In this document: in pieces, positions 1-8,603 of the stretch
Layout of the letters: each line of letters starts with the position of its first letter
How positions within the stretch are numbered: position 1 is the stretch's first letter
Assembly: GCA_035628035.1 (NCBI GenBank)
Contig: DASPKS010000093.1
Location: 1-21,645, forward strand
Origin: DASPKS01 sp035628035
GTDB lineage: Bacteria > Bacteroidota > Rhodothermia > Rhodothermales > Rubricoccaceae
DNA: 21,645 nucleotides
Direction: 5' to 3'
Program-made: the position numbers and the translations under genes
Notes under the pieces: model-generated
Database searches by the model: none
Told to the model about the DNA's origin: nothing
The model's input: only the letters and a program-made list of their open reading frames with translations

Positions 1-807
1 CTGCGCCGTGCCGGCCGCGTCGTACCGGACGAGGAATGCGTCGAGCGCCCCGGCGCTCTCAAGCCCCAGGGCGCCAAAGAGGGCGACCGAGGAGAATTCC
101 CCAGCGAGCCACACGCCGCTCCCCTCCACCGCTACGGCCCACGCCGCGTCGCCGCTGACACCGCCACCCTTCCGCGCCCATGCCACCGTGCCGTCCGCGT
201 TAACGCGCGCCAGGAAGGCGTCGCGCGCGCCGGCGCTCGTAAGCGTATAGGCGCCGAACGTGGCCGTGCCGGAGAAGTATCCTGCCACGTAGATGGCGCC
301 GTCCGGACCGGCCGCCACGTCCCATCCGCGGTCATCACTCGCGCCGCCGAAGGAGATTGCCCATCGGAGCGTGCCGTCTGGGCTGTACCGCGCGAGGAAG
401 GCGTCATCCACGCCCGCGTTGGCGAGCGCTCCGTCGGGCGCGGAGCCGCCGTCGCACGAGGCAGGCCCCCCGAACGTGCCGACGAGCACCAGATCCCCGT
501 CAGCGGCAAGCGCCGTAGCGCTTACCCACCCGCCCCCAGCCCCGGCGGGGCACCGACGGGCCCACACCGCCTGCCCTGTGAACGCGTAGGACACGACGAA
601 CCCGTCGGTAGAGCCTCCCGAGGCAAGCGAGAGCGGGGGAAATGCGGCCGTCTGCGAGAAGTAGCCCGCCACGACCGGCCCCTCGTCGGTGAGTACGAGC
701 GCCTGGGAGGCGTCGAACCCGGGGCCGCCTCCCCGCACGGCGAGGGCGAACGGCTGCGCGAAGGCAGGCGCCGCGAGGAACCATCCCATCAGGAAAAGAG
801 CACGCAT
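1..807 (-). CDS. Secreted SBBP-repeat beta-propeller protein (partial, C-terminus beyond the window)
   Basis: An open frame starts at ATG 807 and reads without a stop to the left edge, giving 269 residues. The first 18 residues (MRALFLMGWFLAAPAFAQ) look like a Sec signal peptide. The rest is a tandem repeat of about 60 residues in which DAFLAR/DAFLVR recurs near residues 135, 196 and 256. Between these come a DGTxxWA turn, a GG..D stretch and an AGxFS..A.FG strand pattern. This is the layout of SBBP-type (seven-bladed propeller) repeat proteins, which are secreted or surface-exposed. In Bacteroidota-type bacteria such proteins often end in a T9SS sorting domain, but that end is not visible here. 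Enzyme activity or ligand cannot be inferred. It lies 69 nt downstream of the efflux ATPase gene in the same direction, and no clear terminator or promoter was seen in that gap, so co-transcription is possible. Confidence 0.85.
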   Translation of the reverse strand, partial: MRALFLMGWFLAAPAFAQPFALAVRGGGPGFDASQALVLTDEGPVVAGYFSQTAAFPPLSLASGGSTDGFVVSYAFTGQAVWARRCPAGAGGGWVSATALAADGDLVLVGTFGGPASCDGGSAPDGALANAGVDDAFLARYSPDGTLRWAISFGGASDDRGWDVAAGPDGAIYVAGYFSGTATFGAYTLTSAGARDAFLARVNADGTVAWARKGGGVSGDAAWAVAVEGSGVWLAGEFSSVALFGALGLESAGALDAFLVRYDAAGTAQ

Positions 808-876
808 GGGGAGCACCGGACTGCTTCCCCTAATGTGCGGCGAAAGCGCCACCCGCGCAAGGCCGTCAGCGAGCCC

Positions 877-1605
877 TCAGGCCAGCGCTTCCTCGTCCAC
901 CTCGGCGAGCAGCGGCGCCGCGACGGCCTCGTCCTTTTCTACCGCCCCGTCGCGGAGGTGGACGATGCGGCGGGCGTGGTGCGCGATGTCGTCCTCGTGC
1001 GTGACGACGAGGACCGTGTTGCCGAGCCGGTAGAGCCGCTCGAACAGCCGCATGATCTCGGCGCTCGTGGCGGTGTCGAGGTTGCCCGTCGGCTCGTCGG
1101 CCAGCAGGATCGAGGGTCGGTTGACGAGGGCGCGCGCCACGGCCACGCGCTGGCGCTGCCCGCCCGAGAGCTCGTTCGGCTTGTGGTGGACGCGGTCGGC
1201 CAGCCCCACCTGGGCCAGCGCCTCCAGCGCCTGCGCGCGGCGCTCGCGGCGGCCCATCCCGGCGTAGATCAGCGGGAGCTCGACGTTCTGCAGGCAGTCC
1301 TGCCGCGGGAGGAGGTTGAACGTCTGGAAGACGAACCCGATCTGGCGGTTGCGCACCTCGGCGAGGCGGTTGTCGGGGAGCCGGCTCACGTCCTCGCCGT
1401 CGAGGACGTACCGCCCGCGCGTGGGGGAGTCGAGGCACCCGATCACGTTCATGAGCGTGCTCTTGCCCGACCCGCTCGGCCCCATGATGGCGACGTACTC
1501 GCCGGGCGCGACGGTGAGCGAGCACCCCCGGAGCGCGTGGATCTCCTCCACGCCCATCCGGTACGTCCGCCAGACGTCCTCGATGAGGATGACGGGCTCG
1601 GCCAT
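877..1605 (-). CDS. ABC transporter ATP-binding protein, MacB/LolD family
   Basis: This 242-residue nucleotide-binding subunit would power an export or lipoprotein-release ABC system at the cytoplasmic face of the inner membrane. All motifs are present: Walker A GPSGSGKST (42-50), Q-loop Q94, signature LSGGQ (146-150), Walker B ILLADE (166-171) followed by PTGNLD, and switch His203 in VTHED. The N-terminal pattern (IxxEDVWRTYRMG then VxALRGCSLTVAPGEYVAIMGPSG) is that of the MacB/LolD/FtsE group. It is 6 nt downstream of the fusion-protein gene, which overlaps the outer-membrane-factor gene, so the three form one operon. The expected FtsX-like permease is not fused here and not encoded next to it: the following gene is an SBBP-repeat protein. 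The last 20 residues are an acidic tail. The family call is firm; the transported substrate is unknown. Confidence 0.95.
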   Translation of the reverse strand: MAEPVILIEDVWRTYRMGVEEIHALRGCSLTVAPGEYVAIMGPSGSGKSTLMNVIGCLDSPTRGRYVLDGEDVSRLPDNRLAEVRNRQIGFVFQTFNLLPRQDCLQNVELPLIYAGMGRRERRAQALEALAQVGLADRVHHKPNELSGGQRQRVAVARALVNRPSILLADEPTGNLDTATSAEIMRLFERLYRLGNTVLVVTHEDDIAHHARRIVHLRDGAVEKDEAVAAPLLAEVDEEALA

Positions 1606-1611
1606 CCCGCG

Positions 1612-3081
1612 CTACTCGTCCTCCCCGCCGCGCCCCTCGCGGACGCGCACGGCGTCGCCGTCGTCGAGGTCGGCGCGGAGGAGGCGGAACGGCCCGGTGA
1701 GGACGGTCTCGTCGCCGCGCAGGCCCGACCGGATTTCGATGTGGGTGTCGTCGGCGATGCCGGTGGTGACCTCCCGCATCACCGCCTTCCCGTCCTGCAG
1801 CACGAACACCACGCGGCGAAGGTCCTCCTCGTCCGGGATGGTCTCGGCAGGCGCGGGGTTCTCGCCGTCCTCGCGCTGGCGGGCGGCGCGGCGCGCCTCC
1901 TCGCGGCGGATCTCGTTGAAGTCGCGAACCGTCACGGCCTGGAGCGGGACGACGACGGCGTCGCGGACGGTCCGCGTGAACACGTCGACGGTGCCGCTCA
2001 TGCCGGGGCGGAGGCGGAGCGGCTCGCCGTCGCCGCTGCCGCGGCCGGTCTCCGGCGCATTTGCCGCCACTGCTGAAGCCGTGTCGCTCGCGAGCGAGTC
2101 CGTCACGAACGCGGGGTCCACGATGAGCACCTTCACGGGGAAGTTCGTGGCCTGCTCGGTGGTGCCGAGCCCGTGCACGCGCGCTGAGCTGGCGATCTCG
2201 ACGACGCGGCCGGCGAGCGGGCGGTCAGGGTAGGCGTCCACCTCCACCCGCGCCGAGTCGCCGAGCTCGATGTGGACCACGTCGTTCTCGTTCACGTCGA
2301 TCTCGACGGTCATCCGGTCGAGCTCGGCGATCCGCATGAGCTCGGTGCCGGCCATCTGGGCCGTCCCGACGACGCGCTCGCCCAGCTCCACGTCGAGCTG
2401 GGTGACGATCCCGCTGATGGGGGCGTAGATGGCCGTCTGCGCGAGCTGCTGGCCCGACTGCCGGAGGGTCGACTGCGCCGCGCGCGCCCGGAACTGCGCG
2501 GCGCGCTCGGCCGCCTGCGCCACCTCGAGGGCCGTCCGCGCCGCCTGCACCTCCATCTCGGCGATGACGCCGCGCTCGAAGAGCTGCCGCTGCCGCTCCA
2601 GCTCCGCCGCCGCGCGCGACCGCTCGGCCGCCGCCCGCTCGATGTCGGCCTGCGCCTGGAGCACGCCGGCCTCGGCCTGCGCGCGCTGCTCGGCGTAGAA
2701 CTCCGGCCGCACGCGGATGAGGAGCTGCCCGCGCGTGACGCGGTCGCCCTCCTCCACGCCGAGGTAGACGACCTCGCCGGAGACGTCGGAGGAGATCTTG
2801 ACCTCGACCTCCGGGCGCACCTGCCCCGAGGCCGTCACCGTCTGCGTGATGGAGCGCACCTGCGCGCGGGCTACCTCCACCTCCTCCCCTTCCTGGCCCC
2901 CGCCGCCGAGCGCGCCCGCCACCAATGCGATCAACGCCACGACGGCAACGAGCGCGACGAGGAGGATCATCACCTTCTTCGTCGGGCTGGCAGGCGGCTT
3001 GCCGGCCTTGCGCGCTTTGCCCTTGGGCGGAGGGGCGGTCGTCGTCGGGGTTTCTATCGGCAAAGTGGGGGCGTCGGTCAT
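1612..3081 (-). CDS. Efflux RND/ABC periplasmic adaptor subunit (MacA/HlyD family)
   Basis: This 489-residue membrane-fusion protein would bridge an inner-membrane pump and a TolC-type channel through the periplasm. A cytoplasmic Pro/Lys-rich leader (1-36) precedes one membrane helix (about 37-59). A split biotinyl-lipoyl domain follows (about 90-125 with VEEGDRVTRGQLL, and 212-250 with IYAPISGIVTQLDVELGERV), interrupted by an Ala/Glu/Arg-rich coiled-coil hairpin (about 128-215). A beta-barrel and a membrane-proximal domain follow. Two low-complexity insertions are visible: an Asp/Ser/Ala stretch near 325-352 and a highly charged stretch near 386-420. Its ATG overlaps the stop of the outer-membrane-factor gene by 4 nt, so translation is probably coupled. 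The ATPase gene follows after 6 nt. The partner ATPase makes a MacA-like role more likely than an RND partner. Confidence 0.93.
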   Translation of the reverse strand: MTDAPTLPIETPTTTAPPPKGKARKAGKPPASPTKKVMILLVALVAVVALIALVAGALGGGGQEGEEVEVARAQVRSITQTVTASGQVRPEVEVKISSDVSGEVVYLGVEEGDRVTRGQLLIRVRPEFYAEQRAQAEAGVLQAQADIERAAAERSRAAAELERQRQLFERGVIAEMEVQAARTALEVAQAAERAAQFRARAAQSTLRQSGQQLAQTAIYAPISGIVTQLDVELGERVVGTAQMAGTELMRIAELDRMTVEIDVNENDVVHIELGDSARVEVDAYPDRPLAGRVVEIASSARVHGLGTTEQATNFPVKVLIVDPAFVTDSLASDTASAVAANAPETGRGSGDGEPLRLRPGMSGTVDVFTRTVRDAVVVPLQAVTVRDFNEIRREEARRAARQREDGENPAPAETIPDEEDLRRVVFVLQDGKAVMREVTTGIADDTHIEIRSGLRGDETVLTGPFRLLRADLDDGDAVRVREGRGGEDE

Positions 3082-4580
3082 TCGAGGTCCTCCAGGGCGG
3101 TCTCCATGTCGAGCGCGCCGGCGGCAAACTGGACGAGCTTCTGCCGGAAGACGAACTCGTAGGCGGCCTGGGCGCGGGCGGAGCGCGCCTCGGCGAGGCG
3201 GCCCTGCGCCGTCGCGATGGCGTCGAGCGTGCCGGCGCCGAACTCGTAGCGGTCCTGCTCGGCGCGGAGCGCGGCCTCGGCGGCGGCCACCTGGACGGCC
3301 GTCACCTCCAGCCGCTTGGCGGCGTTGCGGAGGTCGAGCACGGCCTGGCGCACCTCCGTCGTGGCCTGGAGCTGGAGCCGCTCGAGCGCGATCTGCTCGG
3401 TGCCCGCCTCGATGCGCGCCTGCTGCTCCTGCCGCCGTACCGCGTACCGGTCGAAGATCGGGACGTTGATGGAGAGCCCGACGGCCCCGCTCCGGTTGTC
3501 GGCGAACTGCGTGAAGAACGGCGTCCGCTCTAGGTCCGTAGTGCCGGGGATAAAGAAAGGCTCGCCGTCGACGAGGATGGGCTCGCCGGAGGCCGTCGTC
3601 ACGGGGAAGAAGACGGGGGCGCCGGCGGCGCGCTGCGCGAGGCTGGAGTAGCCCGTGCCGACCTCGCCAAACACGGCGACGCGGGGAAGACGGGCGGTCC
3701 GGGCCACGCCCACGCCGGCCTGGGCCGCCTGCACCTGGAGCGCCTGTGCCCGGAGGTCGGCCCGTCGCGCGAGCGCCGTCGCGAGGAGCGTGTCGAGTGG
3801 GAGGTCGGCCGCCACCGCGGCCTCGGCCATGAGCGCGTCGGGGTCAACCTCCGGGCCGAAGAACGCGTAGTCCCCGAGGGGGTCGAGCTGGAGGATCTCG
3901 ATGAGCCGCGTCTCGGCAAGCTCGCGCTGCCCCTCGGCTTCGACCACAGCGAGCTCCCGCTCGGCCACGACGGCCTGCTGGCTGATGAGGTCCACGCGCG
4001 GGCGCACGCCCGCCTCGATGAACGCCTCAACGCGCGAGCGCTGCCGCCGCTGCTCCTCCAGCGCCGACTGCTGGATGCGGACGAGCTCGCCGTTGAGGAC
4101 GACGTCGAGGAACCGCTGGGCGACCTCGAAGACGACCTGCTGCTGGGTGCGGGCGGTGGTGAACGTGCCGGCCGCGCGCGCGAGCCGCGCCTGCTGCAGC
4201 GCGCGCCGCGTGCGGAAGCCGTCGAAGAGCGTCCAGTCGGCCGTGAGCCCGACGTTGAGGGCCTCGCTCGTCTGCGAGCCGAGCTGGCCCGTCCGCTGGT
4301 CGAACGTGAGCCCGTAGCGCTGCGTCGGCTGGACGAGGGCGCTGACGCTCGGGAGGCGGTCGGCACGGAGGCCGGTGACCGAGAGGCCGCGCGCCGCCTC
4401 TGCGAGGCGGGCCTGCCGGAGGTCGGGGCTCACGTCGAGCGCCCGTTCGAGGGCCTCGCGGAAGGTGATCACCTCAGCGCCCGTCGTATCCGTCTGCGCC
4501 GCAAGGGAGGGCGCGCAGAGCAGGAGCGCGAGCAGAAATCGCCAGATTCCCGAAGGGAGGCCGTAGCGGAGGCGGGGCAT
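3078..4580 (-). CDS. TolC family outer-membrane efflux protein
   Basis: This 500-residue outer-membrane factor would form the exit channel for the adaptor and ATPase encoded downstream. I chose ATG 4580 because it is followed by a signal peptide with a hydrophobic core (WRFLLALLLCAPSLAAQ) and then VITFREALERALDVSPDLRQARL, the usual start of the mature TolC fold. The frame stays open further upstream, but that part only reads through a tRNA gene. Two halves rich in Ala/Gln/Arg/Glu helices are typical of paired OEP domains; the second ends with RLEVTAVQVAAAEAALRAEQ and the closing helix KLVQFAAGALD. An insertion near residues 330-365 (TTASGEPILVDGEPFFIPG) sits before the beta segment GLSINVPIFDRY. 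It is the first gene of the operon. No Shine-Dalgarno sequence or clear promoter box was seen between it and the tRNA. Confidence 0.93.
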   Translation of the reverse strand: MPRLRYGLPSGIWRFLLALLLCAPSLAAQTDTTGAEVITFREALERALDVSPDLRQARLAEAARGLSVTGLRADRLPSVSALVQPTQRYGLTFDQRTGQLGSQTSEALNVGLTADWTLFDGFRTRRALQQARLARAAGTFTTARTQQQVVFEVAQRFLDVVLNGELVRIQQSALEEQRRQRSRVEAFIEAGVRPRVDLISQQAVVAERELAVVEAEGQRELAETRLIEILQLDPLGDYAFFGPEVDPDALMAEAAVAADLPLDTLLATALARRADLRAQALQVQAAQAGVGVARTARLPRVAVFGEVGTGYSSLAQRAAGAPVFFPVTTASGEPILVDGEPFFIPGTTDLERTPFFTQFADNRSGAVGLSINVPIFDRYAVRRQEQQARIEAGTEQIALERLQLQATTEVRQAVLDLRNAAKRLEVTAVQVAAAEAALRAEQDRYEFGAGTLDAIATAQGRLAEARSARAQAAYEFVFRQKLVQFAAGALDMETALEDLE

Positions 4581-4646
4581 GCGGGCGGGGCGGGACGGGC
4601 CTTCTTCGGGGCGGCGGACCGCCGGGTTGCGGGCGGCGCCGCGCGG

Positions 4647-4730
4647 CGGAGGGGGAGGGATTCGAACCCCCGAGGCTTGACGCCTAGCGGTTTTCAAGAC
4701 CGCCGCATTCAACCACTCTGCCACCCCTCC
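4647..4730 (-). tRNA. tRNA-Ser (anticodon TGA)
   Basis: The minus strand folds as a complete class II tRNA. The acceptor stem GGAGGGG pairs with CCCCTCC and has G at the discriminator position, as expected for serine. The anticodon arm GCGGT-CTTGAAA-ACCGC carries TGA (plus-strand tca at 4694-4696). There is a long variable arm, and the T arm has loop TTCGAAT with one G-T pair in its stem. The 3' CCA is not encoded. The length of 84 nt without CCA suits tRNA-Ser with this variable arm. It lies 66 nt upstream of the TolC-family gene in the same direction, so a read-through transcript could reach that operon. Confidence 0.96.
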
Positions 4731-4740
4731 AGGCAGGGCG

Positions 4741-4747
4741 CAAGCTA
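4741..4747 (-). promoter_or_regulatory. Putative -10/-7 promoter box of the tRNA-Ser gene (TAGCTTG)
   Basis: On the minus strand TAGCTTGC lies 11 nt upstream of the mature 5' end of the tRNA. That places it correctly for transcription starting a few bases before the tRNA. It is close to the TAnTTTG form seen before several protein genes here. No convincing -33/-35 partner was recognised. Confidence 0.45.
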
Positions 4748-4783
4748 CGAAACGCCCCAAGAAAGCCCCGTTGATTCCGCAGC

Positions 4784-6142
4784 CTACTCGCCGTCTTCCC
4801 GCTCGTCGCGCTGGCGCTCGCGCTGCCGCTCCAGCTCCCGCTGCGCGCGCTCGCGGAGCCGCTCGATGAGGCGGCGCGGGAGGTCCTCCGGGTTGACCGG
4901 CACCGGCGGGCCGACGACCGAGGTATCCGGGGCCGGCGGGGTGGGCGGGGTCGTCGTCACGGCGATGGTGTAGTCGCCGGTCAGGTTGGGCTCGGCGCTC
5001 GTGACGTCCACCTCGAAGAGGGCGCTGGCCGGCGCCTCCCGCTCGATCCGGCGGACGCCCTCGGCCAGCACCTCCTCGCCGTGCCGCAGCACGATGCGCG
5101 GCTCGAAGGCGCGCGTGCGGAGCTCGACCACGATGCGGTCGCCGCGCTCGGCGCCGAACCGGTACACGTCGAGGTAGCGGTTGTCGCGGAAGCCGCTCCG
5201 CTCGCCGAGGTTCTTCGAGAACGCGCGGCCGGGCTCGATCGCGATCACCGTCCGCATCTTCTCGACGGTGAGGGTGTACGCGCCGCGCGCGCCGCGCTCG
5301 TCGGAGGAGACGAGGAGGGTGTAGGGCGCCGTCCACGCCGGGACGAACCGCGCGGCGACGGTGCGGAGGGTGTCGGTCGGGCGGCGCTCCAGGTTCAGGC
5401 GCGGCGTGAGGTCGCCCTCCGGGCCGAGCACGTAGAGCCTGGGCATGAACGTCCGCGCAGCGACGGTCACGATGAGCGCCTCGTCGGCCTCGACGGGGAT
5501 CGCATAGGTCGCTTCGTAGCGGCCGGCGCGCGGCGTCCCGAGCGTGCCGAGGGTGTCCTCGTCGGGCTCCTCATCCGGCTCGATGGTGCGGGGCGGCGGC
5601 GGCCTTTCTACCGACAGCTCGTAGGGACCGCCCATACCCGGCCGGCGGGAGGTGACGACGAGGCGGTACCGCCCGCGCCCCCGGAGGCCCGTTACGACGG
5701 CGCGGTGCCCCGTCTGGAGCAGCGCCGACGCGGCCACGCGCCGGCCGTCCGGCGCGAGCACGAAGAGGTCGGGCGCGAACGCCTCCGACGTGGCGATGAA
5801 CGAGAAGGCGGCCGTGTCCGCGGCCGTGTAGGCGTAGACGTCCTCGAAGTGGCCGTCGCGGCTGAGGGCGTCGCCGTCCTCCAGCACCCCCGTCGAGCGG
5901 CCCCGCAGGGGCACGGGGCGGGCATGGACGAGCGCGGAGTAGCCCGCGCGCGCGGCGGCGAGCTGCCGCTCCAGCTCGGCGGGGTCCTGCTCCGGCCCCC
6001 CACGGAGCGCGAGCGCGGCCCACCCCAGCAGCACGGCGAGCGCGACCCCCGCGACGACGAGCACCGGCGCGGAGGGGCGCGGGCGCACGGCAGGCGGCTC
6101 GTCGGGGACGTCGGGCGTAAGCGGGGGCGTGGAGGTGGACAC
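4784..6142 (-). CDS. Membrane-anchored protein with three PPC-like beta-sandwich repeats
   Basis: No named family is recognised with certainty. I chose GTG 6142 (452 residues, VSTSTPPLTPD...) because a TATTTTG box lies 22 nt upstream; an in-frame TTG at 6166 would sit inside that box. The order is a Pro-rich cytoplasmic leader (1-24), one membrane helix (about 25-46), a short helix, then three homologous domains at about 78-180, 198-296 and 300-398. Each has an EDVYAYTA or LDVYRFGA-like strand, an AF.P.L.VL.P.G.. core and a closing GxYxLxVE or GDYTIAV strand. This resembles bacterial pre-peptidase C-terminal (PPC) domains, usually appended to secreted proteases. No protease domain is present. 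The C-terminus (about 420-452) is a very charged Arg/Glu helix. Type II topology puts the domains in the periplasm. Binding or scaffolding is plausible but unproven. Confidence 0.8.
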   Translation of the reverse strand: MSTSTPPLTPDVPDEPPAVRPRPSAPVLVVAGVALAVLLGWAALALRGGPEQDPAELERQLAAARAGYSALVHARPVPLRGRSTGVLEDGDALSRDGHFEDVYAYTAADTAAFSFIATSEAFAPDLFVLAPDGRRVAASALLQTGHRAVVTGLRGRGRYRLVVTSRRPGMGGPYELSVERPPPPRTIEPDEEPDEDTLGTLGTPRAGRYEATYAIPVEADEALIVTVAARTFMPRLYVLGPEGDLTPRLNLERRPTDTLRTVAARFVPAWTAPYTLLVSSDERGARGAYTLTVEKMRTVIAIEPGRAFSKNLGERSGFRDNRYLDVYRFGAERGDRIVVELRTRAFEPRIVLRHGEEVLAEGVRRIEREAPASALFEVDVTSAEPNLTGDYTIAVTTTPPTPPAPDTSVVGPPVPVNPEDLPRRLIERLRERAQRELERQRERQRDEREDGE

Positions 6143-6163
6143 GCGGCACGGAAGAAGGGGCCG

Positions 6164-6170
6164 CAAAATA
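6164..6170 (-). promoter_or_regulatory. Putative Bacteroidota-type -7 box (TATTTTG) for the PPC-repeat gene
   Basis: On the minus strand TATTTTGCGG ends 22 nt before GTG 6142. The box, its distance from the start and the trailing GCGG match the box before the lipoprotein gene at 9059. Just upstream (about 6173-6189) a GCCGCC/GGCGGC stem could act as a weak terminator for the receptor gene ending at 6218. Confidence 0.45.
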
Positions 6171-6217
6171 GTGCCGCCCTGGCGGCGGCTCAGGGCGAAA
6201 GGAACGGGAGCGCGCGG

Positions 6218-8602
6218 CTAGCGCCGCACCGTCGCCGTCAGGCGGATGGTGCGCGGGACACCCGGCCACCCGTTCACGAGCGGCGGGCTCTCGCCGGTCT
6301 CGGGCAGGCGCGCCGCGCTTACCACGTAGTCCGCGTCGAGCGCGTTCTCGACGCTCAGGCGGAGGTGCGCGCGCTCGCCCGCGGCGTAGGCGAGGCCGAA
6401 ATCCACGATGGCATAGCCGGGCACTTCGAGGTCGTTGCGGAGCGTCCCGAAGCGCGAGCCGAGCGCGTAGACGCCGCCGCTCAACGCCAGCCCCGCTAGG
6501 AGTCCCTCCTGCAAGCGGTACTCCGCCCACAGCCGCCCGCTCACCCGCGCCGCGCCGGGCAGCCGGTTCCCGGCGGCGATTACCTCATCCTCCGTCACCA
6601 CGGCATCCAGGAGGGTGAGGGCGCCGACGACGGTGAGGCCGGGCAGCGGCTCGCCGAGCACGTCGGCCTCGACGCCGCGGCTGCGCTGCGCGCCGGTCTG
6701 GACGTAGAACCCGCCGGGCTCGCGCGAAAGCGCGCCGCGCTTGACGAGGTGGAACGCGGCGAGGGTCGCCGTCAGCCGGCCGCCGAGGAGCTCCGCCTTG
6801 GCGCCGGCCTCGACCTGCTCCCCGCGCGTCGGCTCGAAGGGGCGGCCCTGCGCGTCCACCTGCTGGAAGATGGGGTTGAAGGAGCGGACGTAGCTCGCGT
6901 AGAGCGAAACCCCCGGGCGGGGTTCGACGACGATCCCCACCGACGGCGTGAGGGCGGTCACGGCCACCTCGCGGCGGTTGAGGCCGGCGGGGGTGTCCTC
7001 CGTGCGGGCGAGGGCGAACCACTCGGCCTCCGCCGTCACGCGCGAGAGGCGGCCCGCGAGGACGAGGTGCGCTTGCCCGCCGCCGAGGGTCCGCGGAAGG
7101 GGCGCAGTCAGGCGGTGCTGCGCGTACGCGCCCACGTTCCACCCCACGCCGTCGGCGCGGACGTACTCGACGCGCTCAGCGGCGGGCGGCAGGCCCGTCG
7201 AGGTCGGTGCATCGATGGGGACCGGCGCGAGGGCGGCGAAGCGCACCGTATCCCCCTCGCTCACGAGCGGCGCCTCCCCGCTGAGCGCGATGCCGAGCCG
7301 GTTCACCTCCACGCCGAGCGCGAGGTGGTGGTCGAGGGCCCCCGTGCGCAGGCGCCCGGCGACGACGCTCTCCGCCTGGAGGTAGCGGTAGCGCGAGACC
7401 TCGCGCCGGAACGAGCGCGCCACGCGGCCCTCCACGAGCAGGCTGTCGATGCGGACGAGCGGGCGGTCGCGCGTGTAGCGCCCGGCGGAGGCGGTCTGCC
7501 GCAGGCCCCACCCCCGCCCCAGCGCCACCTCCACCGTGCTCATTCCGAAGAGCGTGCGGAAAAGGTGCGTGGCCTCCGGCTCCCCATAGAACGGGGCACG
7601 CTCGAAGGCGTCCGGGAGCGTACTGTCGGCGACCACGATGCCGGGGTCCATCACGGCCTCCGCCCGCTCGACCTCCCCCTCTACGGTCCACGTAACGCGT
7701 CGGCCGAGTCCGCCCGCGAGCACCGGCGCGGCGAAGGCCGAAGACGACGCGACTTCGTCGCGGAAGCTGCCCGCGCGCTCGATGGAGCCGATGAGCCGGT
7801 AGCGCACGTCGCGCGCGAAGGGGACGGGGCCCGTCGCGTCGGTACGGGCGCGGGCCGTGCCGTAGCTCCCCCCCTCCCCCTCCGCCTCGTAGCGCCGCAC
7901 GGCCAGCGGGCGCGCCGTGACGAAGTTGACCACGCCGCCGGGCTCGATCCGCCCGTAGAGCACCGACGCCGGCCCCTTCAGCACCTCCACCCGCTCGACG
8001 TTCGCGCGGAGCGCGTCGTGGTAGTGCGCCACCTCGACGCCGTTGCGGCGGAACGACCCGCTCGGGTCGGCCTTGAACCCGCGGAGGACAAGCTCGGCGA
8101 AGGGCTGCTCGCGCGAGGCTACCGCCACGCCGCTCACGTTGCGGAGCGCGCGGCCCACGTCGCGGGCGCCCTGCGCCTCGAGCACCGCCGCCGGCACGAC
8201 GGCCACGCTCTGCGGGATGAGGAGCACGGGCGCGTCGGACTTCGTGGCGGTCTGCGCCCGCCGCGCGGCCACGACCACCTCCCCCGCCGCCAGCGGTTCC
8301 TCTTCCAGCGCCACCTCGATCTCGGCACGCCCTCCGGTCGGGACCGCTATGGTGCGCGTCGCCGTGCGGAAGCCCACGCTGGAGACGACGACCTCGTAAT
8401 CGCCTCCCGGGATACCTGTGATCTCGAACCGGCCGTCACTGTCAGCGGCGGTGCCGAGTGCGGTCCCGCGCAGGCGGACGCTCGCCCCTGCCAGCGCCGC
8501 CGCCCCGTCGGTGGCCGTGACGCGCCCGGCCAGCGTGCCCGGCTGCGCCACCGCCCCGGCCGCGCCGAGGAGGAGCGCGCACGCGAGCAGCGCGGCGCGC
8601 AC
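6218..8602 (-). CDS. TonB-dependent siderophore-type outer-membrane receptor
   Basis: This 794-residue gated outer-membrane channel would take up an iron-siderophore or similar ligand, energised by TonB/ExbBD. It starts at GTG 8602, followed by a signal peptide cut near AQ20. A carboxypeptidase-regulatory-like domain spans about 23-102 (LAGRVTATDGAAALAGASV, then DSDGRFEITGIPGGDYEVVV). A likely TonB box (GEVVVAAR) lies near 107-114, then the plug (about 120-230: LLIPQSVAVVP, LRNVSGV, RVEVLKGPASVLYG, PGGVVNFVT) and the beta-barrel to the end. The LIPQSVxVVP plug start is typical of siderophore receptors of the FhuE/FpvA type. The N-terminal domain is a Bacteroidota-like addition. The last strand ends in RLTATVRR, without the usual terminal aromatic residue. 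The start lies 1 nt after the stop of the lipoprotein gene, so the pair is probably translated together. The ligand cannot be told from sequence. Confidence 0.94.
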   Translation of the reverse strand: MRAALLACALLLGAAGAVAQPGTLAGRVTATDGAAALAGASVRLRGTALGTAADSDGRFEITGIPGGDYEVVVSSVGFRTATRTIAVPTGGRAEIEVALEEEPLAAGEVVVAARRAQTATKSDAPVLLIPQSVAVVPAAVLEAQGARDVGRALRNVSGVAVASREQPFAELVLRGFKADPSGSFRRNGVEVAHYHDALRANVERVEVLKGPASVLYGRIEPGGVVNFVTARPLAVRRYEAEGEGGSYGTARARTDATGPVPFARDVRYRLIGSIERAGSFRDEVASSSAFAAPVLAGGLGRRVTWTVEGEVERAEAVMDPGIVVADSTLPDAFERAPFYGEPEATHLFRTLFGMSTVEVALGRGWGLRQTASAGRYTRDRPLVRIDSLLVEGRVARSFRREVSRYRYLQAESVVAGRLRTGALDHHLALGVEVNRLGIALSGEAPLVSEGDTVRFAALAPVPIDAPTSTGLPPAAERVEYVRADGVGWNVGAYAQHRLTAPLPRTLGGGQAHLVLAGRLSRVTAEAEWFALARTEDTPAGLNRREVAVTALTPSVGIVVEPRPGVSLYASYVRSFNPIFQQVDAQGRPFEPTRGEQVEAGAKAELLGGRLTATLAAFHLVKRGALSREPGGFYVQTGAQRSRGVEADVLGEPLPGLTVVGALTLLDAVVTEDEVIAAGNRLPGAARVSGRLWAEYRLQEGLLAGLALSGGVYALGSRFGTLRNDLEVPGYAIVDFGLAYAAGERAHLRLSVENALDADYVVSAARLPETGESPPLVNGWPGVPRTIRLTATVRR

Positions 8603-8603
8603 G

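Noticed and set aside
4647..4730. tRNA-Ser as an integration site of a mobile element
   Set aside because: No integrase and no second copy of the tRNA 3' end were found in the window, and flanking genes show no shift in base use.
4581..5336. N-terminal extension of the TolC-family protein
   Set aside because: The frame is open, but it reads through the tRNA-Ser gene (giving the familiar AEWLNAAVLKTARRQ peptide of translated tRNA-Ser) and into the next gene. The signal peptide starts at 4580.
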